In this document: positions 1-10,079 of the stretch, piece after piece
How the letters are laid out: each line of letters starts with the position of its first letter
Numbering within the stretch: the stretch's first letter is position 1
Assembly: GCA_029844215.1 (NCBI GenBank)
Contig: CM056738.1
Coordinates: 45,458,388-45,522,387, forward strand
Source of the DNA: Przewalskia tangutica
Lineage: Eukaryota; Streptophyta; Magnoliopsida; Solanales; Solanaceae
DNA: 64,000 nt
Direction: 5' to 3'
The notes under the pieces: model-generated
The model's input: only the letters and a program-made list of their open reading frames with translations
What the model was told of the DNA's origin: nothing
Database searches by the model: none
Translations under genes and position numbers: made by a program

Positions 1-2766
1 TAATAGACGTTTTGTGGCCTTTATAGGTTGAAGTACTACGAGTAGCGTATTCTACTTGAAGGGTGGAAACGGCTAGCAAGGTTATAGTACTTGGGAGCAT
101 TTTGCTAATTGTCGATAATCGTCGCGAGGTATGTGAACCTCTTCCTATCCTTTCTAGCATGATTGTTGTGAACTATGTAGTGCAGACGCGTACATGTGCT
201 AAACGAATTTGGTTGGTTTAAAACATAAAGTGTTATAACGGCTTTATGAGAAGTTTGTTATAACGACTTTATGTAGGTAAAGAAATGGTTTGTGGTTTTT
301 TAAAAGATAAGAGACTTGACTTATAAATGACTTGATGTGAACTATTAAGGACTTGATTTGTGTTAAAAAGTTCTGAAACCGCATTCTTGAGTAATGGGTA
401 CTTGGTCTTTAAAAAGGATAATGTTTTATTGATTTCGGAAATGGGAATAAGTATCGAACAAGCCATTGCAGCGTTAATAAAGGAAAATGTAATGACAATT
501 AATAATATTAAAACCAGTAGAAACCTCCATCTGCATAGAAGCTAAGATAAGACAAAATTGTATTACATTTCCTAGATCATGGTTGCTTTAATAAAGATCA
601 TTAATAACAAAAATTGATTTTCTTAAATTCCAAGTAAGAAGCTTGATTTATAAAAGAGAGAGACTTGAGGAATTGAAGAGTTTTTGGTTTAAAAGAAAGA
701 CATGGTCTTGTCTTAAATTGGTTTAAAACATAAAGTGTTATAATAGCTTTATGGGAAGTTAGTTATAACGACTTTATGAAAACAAAAGAATGGTTTTATT
801 TTTGGATTAAAAATGGTAACCTGATTTTGAGAAAAGAGAAGTAACTTGAGTTTAAAAGTATAAGTAACTTGTTTTCAAATATCGAACTTTTCTTGATAGA
901 AAAATATAAGTGGCTTGGTTTTAAAAGGGTAGGAGTACCTTGATCTTAAAAGAGTTAGTTACTTGGGTTTTAAAAGTATACTTGACGTTGTTTTAAAAGT
1001 GTAAGCCACTTGGTTTAAAAAGAATAAAGTACTTGATTTAAACATGAACGTGTTTGGTACTACGGATATTAGTATCGAGTTGTTTTTACGTAAAAAGGGA
1101 TCTTTTCGAAAGAATTAATGTATGTAGTACTTTGGGGTTAAAATTCGTATTTTGGCATAAAATGAAAGTACCTTGAGTTGTGAGTAACTTGCCTATGTTT
1201 GCTTGTGATAGCCTTGTTGTGCAAGTATTGTATCCCTATGTTACCGCGTCTCGATGGAGTATGACTGTTGTGAACTTACTTGACGCATGCGGCGACGGAG
1301 GAATCCACGTATACTTCCATGTTATTATCACATGGACATGTCTACACCGATGAGGATTCCGTGGCATGCGTGCAATGGTTAAACCCCGTATATTATTATT
1401 GTCACGGGTATGTCTACACCGATGAGGATTAGGCATGTGACCATTAGTGTTATTCCATGGACTAGCTCTCCGTGAGGTTTCTTGATTCGGCTTTGGTATC
1501 GGTAGTTGGCTCTCGTCTTGCCGCCGTGGGTCGATTCGTCTTTGGTTACGGTAGTTAGCCCGTGACTTGCCGTTCGGTTGTGGCGAAGTCTCGTGACTTA
1601 CGGTTGTGATCTGGTGCTTAGCCTAGTTACTTGCCCCCGTCAGCTACGTGGCGCAGGTGGATCTGGTAGAGGCTATCGCACTTGCCACGTGTCAACTTCG
1701 CGAGTCAGTGTTTGGACGAAGTTTCGTGACTTACGGTTGTGATCTGGTGGTTTGCCTAGTTACTTGCCCCCGTCAGCTACGTGGCTCAGGTGGATCTGGT
1801 AGAGGGTATCGCACTTGCCACATGTCAGCTTTGTGATGAAGTCTCGTGATTACGGCCTTGGTATCTGGTAGTTAGCCCCCGCATTTCTCGCGACGTGACG
1901 TGCAGTGGTTCTGGTAGTTGGCTTTCGTACTTGCCCCGTGTCAGCTTCGTGGTATGGTTATATAGTATTGTTGGTACGACTTTGGTATCTGGTAGTTGAC
2001 TTTCGTACTTGCCCCGGTCAGTTGATGATGCAGGTTGGATCTGGTAGCTATGCTTTCGTACTTGCCCCGTACGGTTTTATGACACAGGTGAGACCTGGTG
2101 TTCATATGTACTCCTTGGTGTTATTAAATCATAGACTGCCGGCAGTGAGGAAGGTATTCCACGGGCATGATTGATGTTGTGGGCGTGAGACCCATAATTA
2201 TATTTGAGTGATGAATTTGAGGGTGTGAGTCCCTGACTTGACATGACTGTTTATATATTGTGGACTGTAGTTTGGTTATCATACATGTCTTCTGCTTTAT
2301 ATAGACTGTTGTGATTTCATTTATTCTGATATTTTCGGCCACATACTTGGTACTGTTATCGACCTCCTTGGCCGCGTTCATGCCGCATGATTAGAAGTAC
2401 ACGGCCGTTGATCCTCGCCATGGATCACACCAAAGATTTGGGAAGCTCCGTTTCTCGGAGGCTTATCTTTGGTATAGTCCACATCGTTGTAGTACTTACA
2501 TTCATGGGTATGGCGGGGCCTGTCGTCGTAGTTGTGATTACATTCTTAGAAGTCTGTAGATCTTGTTGTGGTAGGGTTTGTAAAGGATATAACTGTTCGG
2601 GTTTTATGTATATATACAGAAAGGTGACCGTTTTGGTTAGCCTGTTTCTTATTGTATATCTTGTTTCATGTTTAAGTTTTTATTTCCGCTGATTTTTCTC
2701 TGATGTTGTATCACTAGGGTGCCCGAGGTAAGGCACTAGTCACGCGCCCGAGGTCGGGTCGTGACA
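1..2766 (+). mobile_element. 3' part of a Ty3/gypsy-type LTR, cut by window start
   Basis: The segment ends in a CGGGTCGTGACA terminus. It shares an ordered set of motifs with the right-hand parts of the LTRs ending at 44913 and 63543: a TAATAGACG/TTATAGGTTGA block near its start, TTCCACGGGCATG near 2156, and a terminal GGGTGCCCGAGGTAAGGCAC block. The sequence after 2766 is not a primer binding site, so this is a 3' LTR or a solo LTR rather than a 5' LTR. It abuts a minus-strand RT remnant broken at the conserved KGFIRPS region, so it inserted into that pol. The other end and its target duplication lie outside the window. It holds no coding region; short open frames here are not convincing. 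Confidence 0.75.
1585..1960 (+). repeat. Degenerate tandem repeat inside the LTR (about 120-133 bp unit)
   Basis: A block beginning GAAGTCTCGTGACTTACGG starts at about 1585, again at 1718 (GAAGTTTCGTGACTTACGG) and again at 1838 (GAAGTCTCGTGATTACGG). Each is followed by a CTTGCCCC...GTCAGCT segment and a GGATCTGGTAG segment. Copies diverge by small indels. Such internal LTR repeats are common in long gypsy LTRs. Confidence 0.6.
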
Positions 2767-2937
2767 TATACTCGACCTAATGAAATCCTTGCTAAAAATC
2801 CTATAATTGCTCCATCAACTCGACTGGTGCCATCTGATATTGTAAAACAGAAATGAGCTGAGTGCGTGTCTCCAAGTCAATACAGAAGTAAATATCACGG
2901 TCAGGTGGAATACCAGGTAGGTCAATCGGGAAAACCA

Positions 2938-2945
2938 CATAAAAC
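2938..2945. repeat. Left 8-bp target site duplication of hAT element
   Basis: CATAAAAC, identical to 3866-3873 on the other side of the element. Confidence 0.9.
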
Positions 2946-3865
2946 TAAGGCTGGCCAGTGGGTCTGGCCGAACCGGTCCTGTCCCGACCCGATCCTGTAC
3001 CGGCCTTGTTTAAATTAAAAAAAAATTAACGGGTTCGAGGCTCGAACCGGGACAGGACATGGTATGGTCCCGCCCGACCGGCCCCGCTTAGACGTCCGCC
3101 CTGCCCGATCCACTTGCCAAAAATAGCCGTTGCAATAACGACCATTTTACATTTTCTATGTCTTTTACAATTTTTTCAACAACAGTACACTACAATGTTG
3201 TAATTCTGAATCTTGTATTTCAATGAAATAATTAATAATATAAGAAACACAAAAACAACCTTCGTTGCTGTCTTTTTTGCAGCTTTTGTTGTTGCCGGAA
3301 CTATGTGGTATGGTTCGGCAACTACCCCGATTGAATTATTTGGGCCCACTCGTTATCAATGGGATCAGGGGTACTTCCTGCAAGAAATATATCGAAGAGT
3401 TAGTGCTGGGCTAGCAGAAAATCAAAGTTTATCAGAAGCCTGGTCTAAAATTCCTGAAAAATTAGCTTTTTATGATTACATCGACAATAATCCGGCAAAA
3501 GGAGGATTATTCAGAGCAGGTTCAATGTTTTTTTTACACTCTTCTTGTCTTTGTTTAATTATTTAGTTTATAAATATATATGAGTATAATACTATAATAG
3601 TATAATATGAGTATATAACTATCACTATATGACTATATATTACTTTGTTAGTAATTTAGTATTTTTAATTTAGTGGAAAAATTAAAAAAAAAACACGCCC
3701 GTCCCGTCCCATCCCGTCCCGACCATGTTACCCATCGATCAGATTGGGACGGACACTATCGTCCCGCTAGTACGGCCCCGCCGCCCGATCCCGCCTCATC
3801 TCCGTCCCGACCGCCCCGAGCCCGCTATCCGATCGATGGGCGGCCCGACCCACTGGCCAGCCTTA
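2946..3865. mobile_element. Non-autonomous hAT-type DNA transposon with 8-bp TSD
   Basis: Perfect 19-bp terminal inverted repeats TAAGGCTGGCCAGTGGGTC begin at 2946 and end, inverted, at 3865. They are flanked by identical 8-bp duplications CATAAAAC (2938-2945 and 3866-3873). An 8-bp duplication and GC-rich subterminal CCCGACCCG/CCCGTCCC tracts are typical of plant hAT elements. Removing the element and one duplication rejoins the gypsy pol reading frame (CEF before, FPIDLPGIPP after), which confirms the boundaries. The 920-bp body encodes no transposase. Its middle carries a chloroplast psbB piece and AT-rich filler with (TATA)-like stretches near 3560-3660. Confidence 0.9.
3237..3529 (+). 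pseudogene. psbB: Plastid-derived psbB (PSII CP47) fragment inside a hAT element
   Basis: One open frame reads NIRNTKTTFVAVFF, then GTMWYGSATTPIELFGPTRY, QEIYRRVSAGLAENQSLSEA, WSKIPEKLAFYDYI and NNPAKGGLFRAGSM. This is an internal segment of the photosystem II core antenna protein CP47, encoded by chloroplast psbB. It covers roughly 97 of about 508 residues, starting after a transmembrane helix and running into the large lumenal loop. Similarity begins at about 3237 and stops abruptly after the codon for Met at 3527-3529, where poly-T sequence follows. Against the conserved protein as I remember it, I notice FQQE changed to FLQE and IGNN to IDNN, with no frameshift. It has no start of its own and no plastid flanks, so it is a nuclear plastid fragment and not a gene. 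Confidence 0.93.
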
Positions 3866-3873
3866 CATAAAAC
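3866..3873. repeat. Right 8-bp target site duplication of hAT element
   Basis: CATAAAAC, identical to 2938-2945. The gypsy pol frame resumes directly after it. Confidence 0.9.
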
Positions 3874-5042
3874 TCACACATGTCTGGTATGGACTTAAGT
3901 GTAGGAGTCTCCATACTAGTATCCCGAATGTGCACCAAGTACTCCAAACACCCCTTCTCTACTAACTGAAGACCCCTAAGGAATGATATCACCTTATTCG
4001 GAGCATGACTAGAAGCACCTCGCACCTCTTCACTCTACTCTAGGAATCCCTGGCATGGCTAACATGATTGTCTTGGTGTATAGTCTAAGATCGCATGGTA
4101 CAGGGATAACTAATCCATCACAAGTATTACATCAAAATGTACCATATCTAACACCTTTAAATATGCTTGAGTATCGTATCCCAAAAATGTAACCCGATTG
4201 ATATACCCGATCTACCATTATGAAATCCCCAAAAAGAGTAGAAACATGTATAGGTAAAAATGACTCACATAGTATATCCAAACTCAAAGCTAAGTAGGTA
4301 GACACATAAGAATAAGTAGAGCTTGTATCAAATAGCACTGAAGCCGATCTATGACAACCCAAAATACTACATGTGATGATGGTATTCAAAGCCTTTGCCT
4401 CTTTCCTACCCGAAAAATAATAAAAATAGGCACGACCACCCTCAGATTGAGTACCCACGCGATCACCACCTCGTCTAGTTTGGCTTGATCCTACTAGAAA
4501 ATGACCCACATCTACTACACTAAGCGCCTCTTCAAGCCTCCGATTGTGCTGATCTACGTGTAGAACCTTAAGGACCCTGGAACAAAACTACTGCACCTAA
4601 GTCTGCGACACTCCCTCTAGAAATACCCCAGGTCTTCACACTCATAACATCCCATGTTGACCATGGTAGGCTGAGAAGAACTCAAATATCTAGACTGCTC
4701 TCCACGACCTGAAGGCGTGGAAGAGAGACCCTGGGAACTCATCCCCCACAGGTCGAACCATGATCATACACTAAAATAGATGCATACATGGGCTTGCTAG
4801 AGTGGGGATGATTATATTCCCTCTTATGATAACTTCAACTCCTAGGATGAGCACCACTATAGGCACATATCAGACCCTCTTGCCCTCTTGTTGCTTAACA
4901 CCTTGTTGTTAAATCATCTCTCTATCTTTGTCGGCATCCACTACCTCCTGAAATGAAGCTCTTCAAATAGCACTTTGAGTGACACCTAAACAAATCGGAA
5001 TAGACAATCCCCTAACAAACCTTTGTATTCTCTCTGTCTTGG

Positions 5043-5567
5043 TAGGAAATATCACCATAGCTGTTACGGTTTGCTTTTTATGCAGGTGAGCGCATAAGAG
5101 ATACTAATAATTTAGGATGGTACGGATAATGTTTTTTTAGAGTCCACCTAATTATATGTAATTGGGAAAACTAGTGTAAAAAGGTTTATTCAAATTAATT
5201 GAAAAGTCCTATCTAAACTCGAGTCGAGGTAAGGGTTCTGGTGATCCCTCGGGGAATGTGTTAGCACCCTGATATTAAAGATCCATATAATACGGTTGAT
5301 CTACGGGTTTTATAGGAAATATCACCATAGCTGTTACGGTTTTCTTTTTATGCAGGTGATCGCATAAGAGATACTAATAATTTAGGATGGTACGGATAAT
5401 GTTTTTTTAGAGTCAATTGGGAAAACTAGTGTAAAAAGGTTTATTCAAATTAATTGAAAAGTCCTATCTAAACTCGAGTCGAGGTAAGGGTTCTGGTGAT
5501 CCCTCGGGAATCTGTTAGAACTCTGGTATTAAGGATCCATATAATACGGTTGATCTACGAGTTTTAT
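5043..5567. repeat. 270-bp direct tandem duplication
   Basis: A block starting TAGGAAATATCACCATAGC occurs at 5043 and again at 5313. The two copies run in parallel to GGTTGATCTACG(G/A)GTTTTAT at about 5312 and 5567. The second copy lacks 17 bases after AGAGTC and has a few substitutions. The first about 18 bases of each copy belong to the gag remnant and the rest to the LTR-like DNA, so the duplication happened after that DNA joined the gag. Confidence 0.85.
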
Positions 5568-8231
5568 AGCATGCTTCAAAATGATTTAAATTGCGCAAGA
5601 TTTTAAAATCCGCAAAATAACTTATCATTTTCATTCATTCAAACTCAAGGTTTTGTTTTAAAAACAGAGTTAAACTTCTGTCAAAAATAGTATGCACGGG
5701 TAATTTAGTCTTTTTTCGTTTTCAGACTAAGAACACTCAAATGCGAATTTGTGTAGAAATGCATATTTAATCCAACCATATTGACTAATTTTACACTTGC
5801 ATTTTTAAAATCCTTTCCAAGTTTTGAAAGTCGTATAATTTCATTTGAGGTGACAAGTTGGTTTTGAAAATAAAGTAATATAAAAATATTTTTTGTTCCT
5901 TTTTGCATGCTATATCTCTCAAGGTCAAACCAACATACATTGCAAAAACCTTTACATCAAGTCCAAGATAAGTTGTTTTGTCCAAAATGTGTAATTGGGC
6001 TTAGCCAGCAACTAAGCTTCAAGTATCAATTTTAGCCCAATTCTAAGTCTGTTCTGATCAGTCCGTTTTACTTTTAAAACTCTAAGCCCAATATTTAAAT
6101 TGAAGTCCAAGTTTTATCATTTAAATCAACCCAATTCTACTCTTGAAAATCAGTAGCCCATTTTCAAACTCTTTGGTATCCAAAACAATTCCTTTTATTC
6201 GACCCCCAATTTAAAAAAGTTTTGATAATTATTTATTAGCGATCTAAGCTAAAAAGATCTACGTATCATTTGCCAATCCTAGATTATAACCATAAATAGG
6301 TTCCAATATATCAAGTATTTTTATTACAACAAATACTATATATATATATGTAATATAGAAATGAAAACAAATATTAGCTTGCTTTTATGTTTTATCTCGA
6401 TCAAAACAAATTTGATTGGTCGTCTGCCCAATCATCTAAGTGTGAGACACTCTCGAACTCGTCTGAATGAGAAAAGGCCGATCTCGGCATAATGCAGTAG
6501 GGAGGACAACGAGAGGGAACAAACAAATACCCAAGTTAGACGTACCCGAAATTATAATGCAAATGAAGATTAACTAAACTAACATATAATTAGAATAAAT
6601 GAAGTAAGACACTCAATGGGCCAATTGTCAATCAGCAAATAGGAAGGAAAAGGATAACTTACAGTGGGCTAAGTCCAAACTATTATAAGAGTGCAGAGAG
6701 GGACAAGAATTGGGCAGGCCCAAAATATAGTCATCGAAAAAATAGAGGATGCTAACAGAAATGAGTTGGGCCCAACAAATACTCATAATATGGCACCTAT
6801 GAATTGTATACAAGATAATATACAATCTATATACTTTCATATACTAAGTATATTCAATATACAACATGTATTCCATGATGTATAATGTCATGCACTTAAA
6901 TGGACCACACATGACAACTAGTTCGATTTACCTATGACCTTAGGCAGTTAGTACATACAACAAGGTCACATTGGTCTTACATGTATTACCAGATTCATAT
7001 GAGAGAGGAAAATCATTCATGTTGCAGATTTACATCTAATGTTACTAGTTTCCATGGCTTCAGGAACACAAAGGACATACAAGTAAATCCCAGACCATAC
7101 AAAGTTATTCAACCAAGTATTAGTATGTTATTTTCTAAATTTAGACCCTATTAGGACTAGATGAGTATGTTTGACACTTAGCAAGTGATGTACTATCAAC
7201 TGTTGAATTATAGCAGGTATACAGATAATCAAACCAGCTAGATGCAGAGCTATTCACATAAAGTAAGGGTAGAGTTGTTCTAGATGGCTGTGAGAAGATG
7301 CTTGTTAGACCCTTTAAAGACTATTGGAAACATGCCAAGGGTGGGGAGGACAACTAGAACATTTAACAGTCTTGGCTATATGCAAACAAAGGAGAGTTCA
7401 ATTCTAGTCACGGCTCTTTCAAATTGCTGAAACCAATATACCATAATACACAAAGATTATGACTTAACTCCTTTATTCAGGGGTAAATCAAGGTCATACA
7501 CAAACATATAGAGGCGATTTCACTGAATTGCACATGTTCATGTAACTATAGATTACTCCAACAAACATCAACCCAGAAATGTCACAAACATGCATCATCA
7601 TCCTTTAAAACTACCTATACCTGGGATACATTTTAGAATCAAGTCAAACAGTTAGCAAGGCCAACCTATAATGCAGACATTCTACTGATTTTATCAAAGT
7701 CCTTCCCGACACCCTATCATGCTCCTAGATCACACTACATACTTCACCTTTAAAAAATAGAAATTGCATTCACACCTATGTAACAAGTTCTAAGAGTTCA
7801 AATAGATTTAGTTTTAGCACTATATCAATGACACCACCATTTTTAAACCTATTCAAGTATGAACCTACTCTACACATATTCCAAATAACTTCTTAAGTTA
7901 TCAACAATTCATTTTTAGCTCAAATGGATTCAGAAAATTGTCATCTTAACATTATTCCTAACAATCCATCTATGATTAGGCTAATATCAAGTGTTCTAAC
8001 AATCTATATATGATTTAAACAAAATCTTAAGCTAACATGATGAACATTAACAGTGATTTATGCATACTAGACATGCTAACAGTTATCCTAATACCTAACA
8101 ACAGTGATAGACCTTAGCTAAACATGTTAAACTGATCTATAAATAGCCTAATCACAAGTCACGTTACTTCAAGTGTTCATACATGATTAGTGTAACCTTA
8201 AACTAACATGATAAGCACTTAACACACAAAC

Positions 8232-8315
8232 AATCACCATAATATACTAACAATGACTACAATTAATAAAAGCACAATCACCATAATATAACAATGACTA
8301 CAGTTGATAAAAGCA
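8232..8315. repeat. Short tandem duplication, about 44-bp unit
   Basis: AATCACCATAATATACTAAC at 8232 recurs at 8276 as AATCACCATAATATAAC, each followed by AATGACTACA(A/G)TT(A/G)ATAAAAGCAC. No function inferred. Confidence 0.6.
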
Positions 8316-8834
8316 CACTGTATATTAACCTAGTAAACACAAACAATCATTAATCTTAACTAATCATACTAATCATTAATCAATGGTTTAATGAACACAA
8401 ATGACACATAATTTAGCTAAACATGCTTACATTCATAGTAATGAAACACAAAAACATCCTAACACTCAACCTAATAGTCTCAACAATAACTAATGTCGAT
8501 TAAAAATATGCTTAGCAAACACATAACACCTAATAGAAGATTACATAATATAATTTTAAAAAAATTAAAAGGTAAAGTGTTTACATTGTGTGGAGGCAGC
8601 CTAGGGATCGAATCTGAAGTATGTTCTTCACTCCGACAACCTCAAAGCTCGCAAACACACAAAAAAGAGGGGTTTTAGTAACTGAATACTAATAAACTAG
8701 ATCTAGGTTCCCCAAAATGGTTTAGATCCCAACTTAAGTTAAATTAACTAATTTAAACTCAATTAAAGCTTTCAATCAATGTGAATACTTAATAATCAAG
8801 TTTTGGACCTCTAAAAATGTAGGAGAAGGGTATG

Positions 8835-8843
8835 TATTTATAG
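8835..8843 (-). promoter_or_regulatory. Putative TATA box of the minus-oriented LTR
   Basis: CTATAAATA on the minus strand, in a locally GC-richer context like LTR promoters. Position inferred only. Confidence 0.35.
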
Positions 8844-8970
8844 AGGGATATGGAACCCTAGTCGAGACCCTCAAAATAGTGTGGGAGGGCAGTAAATTAG
8901 GGGGAAAACTTTCTTCAATTCGATTCTCAACCAATGAGAATGGAGAATTTGAAATCAAAACAAGACAAAA

Positions 8971-9731
8971 TCAATTAAACCATCGCAGAAAAAGCACATG
9001 TAAATAGAGGGGTAACCTCACTTTAATACTCCAATCATTACATTTTCCAAAATCTGGTATGACTCGTATAAGAGCAGCTATAATAGGAACAACTTAAAAT
9101 GACTTAACATCAATGTCTATCTTGGAACAATAAGAACATAATAAAATAGAAGGGAGACATGGGCTACTGATAGGATGTGTAGCTCACCATAAAGTCTCCA
9201 AGATCGTCTGGAAGTCAGAACTGGAATGATAGGCTGAAACTGTGAGTTACAAAGAAGGTTACAAGGGAATGTGAAGTAAGTAACAACAACAAAGATTATA
9301 ATTTTGGAACTGAAATGATTCCCAATTATTTGATTTTGCAATGGAAAACTCAATGCCAACCGTTTCTTGCATTAGAATTATTGTGTTTAATGTAAATTAA
9401 AAAGGCAACTTATTATATTGAGTTATACGAGACCAGGAGCTTGCACTAAAATATATAATGTCCACATTTCACTCTTATATCACCATCATCCGACAACGAA
9501 GACAAATATAGTAGACTACTCAACTATTTTTGGAGAAGTATTCCAATATGCATAATTTGGTGAATTTGAAGGGTAGATATTTAGAGTACAAAGCTTTTAA
9601 TTGCAATATATTCATTAAATATTTGATTTATATGTTATGGAAGAGTTGTAAGTTATGAAAGTATGCTATATAATAACTTGTGGCTGATGGATTGTCACCG
9701 ATTGTATCCATGAAAATCCTCAAAACTAAAC
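8971..9731. other. AT-rich spacer before the copia array; no gene seen
   Basis: No open frame with recognisable similarity and no clear repeat boundary. The last bases before 9732 (TAAAC) should be the left target duplication of the copia array. The matching right copy is absent because the array's last LTR is truncated. Confidence 0.5.
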
Positions 9732-10066
9732 TGTTGAGACTAGAAAGGAGAGAGCATCGACAATCGAGAAGAGTTGTTGCACCCAAAAATTTAGTTAGCA
9801 TTCTGTTATGAATTTAGTTAACATTCTGTTATGAATCAATTAGAGCTGTTAGAGTTTGTTGAATTAGTTTCTAGTTAAGTTCTAGATCAAGTAACTCCTA
9901 TATATATGTCGCCTCTACATCTCTTTGTTAATAAGAAAATTAAGTAAAGACTTCACAAATATATTTATTCCCTCTTCTCTTATCTTTTCTTTTCCTTTTC
10001 TTCTTTCTATCAAAGCAATCTGGATCAATTCCAGATCTATCCAAGTTTGGATTACACAAATTAACA
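9732..10066 (+). repeat. LTR-a of the copia array (335 bp)
   Basis: TGTT...AACA termini. It contains an internal duplication of about 22 bases (AATTTAGTTA(G/A)CATTCTG twice near 9790-9830), a TATA-like CCTATATATATG, and a pyrimidine-rich CCTCTTCTCTTATC tract near the end. Closest in sequence to LTR-e (GTTGTTGCACCC, AACATTCTG). Confidence 0.9.
9897..9908 (+). promoter_or_regulatory. TATA-like element in LTR-a
   Basis: CCTATATATATG followed about 30 bases on by the TTAATAAGAAAATTAAG stretch. The same motif occurs in LTRs b to e, so it is probably the transcription signal of the family. Confidence 0.5.
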
Positions 10067-10079
10067 TGGTATCAAAGCC
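10067..10079 (+). promoter_or_regulatory. Primer binding site, initiator Met tRNA type
   Basis: TGGTATCAAAGCC directly after the LTR end, complementary to the 3' end of plant initiator Met tRNA apart from an internal change. Equivalent sites start at 12504, 19359, 21831 and 24322. Confidence 0.8.

Larger units (their letters stand above)
2767..5060 (-). pseudogene. Ty3/gypsy gag-protease-RT remnant (minus strand, broken)
   Basis: Reading the minus strand from 5060 downward: a capsid-like stretch FPTKTERIQRFVRGL (about 5010-5055), then at 4132-4509 an aspartic protease segment with VLFDTSSTYSYVS, where the usual DSG/DPG-type active site has become DTS. Next come the protease-to-RT linker around 3870-4025 (VISFLRGLQLVEKGCLEYLVHIRD) and, after a hAT insertion, the pre-RT motif IDLPGIPPDRDIYFCI (about 2890-2935) with RT motif KDFIRSS at 2767-2795. 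The frame is broken by stops and shifts. The RT is cut off at 2766 by an LTR. A functional copy would be a polyprotein of over 1300 residues; this keeps only the N-terminal half. Confidence 0.8.
5061..8970 (-). mobile_element. Old LTR-like DNA, probably Tat/Ogre-type gypsy LTR, minus orientation
   Basis: Read on the minus strand, the part near 5200-5290 gives a GGGTGCTAACACATTCCC...AGAACCCTTACC block. It resembles the block near the 3' end of the LTR at 12549-16905 (GATGCCTAACCCCTTCCC...AGAACCCTTACC). A minus-strand TATA box (CTATAAATA, 8835-8843) lies in GC-richer DNA at the other end. The junction at 5061 (TGTTACGG on plus) abuts gag sequence. No coding frames stand out. From 6200 to 8560 the DNA is AT-rich with degenerate AACATG/TAACA-type simple sequence. 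The right boundary is a guess; no target duplication was found. Confidence 0.4.

Noticed and set aside
269..545. Short open frames in the first LTR as genes
   Set aside because: AT-rich LTR sequence with frames on both strands and no domain similarity.
3213..3566. A functional psbB or a stand-alone nuclear gene
   Set aside because: Only an internal fifth of CP47 is present, without start, promoter or transit peptide, and it lies within transposon termini.
8232..8315. CRISPR-like short repeats
   Set aside because: Only two diverged adjacent copies with no spacers, in a plant genome.
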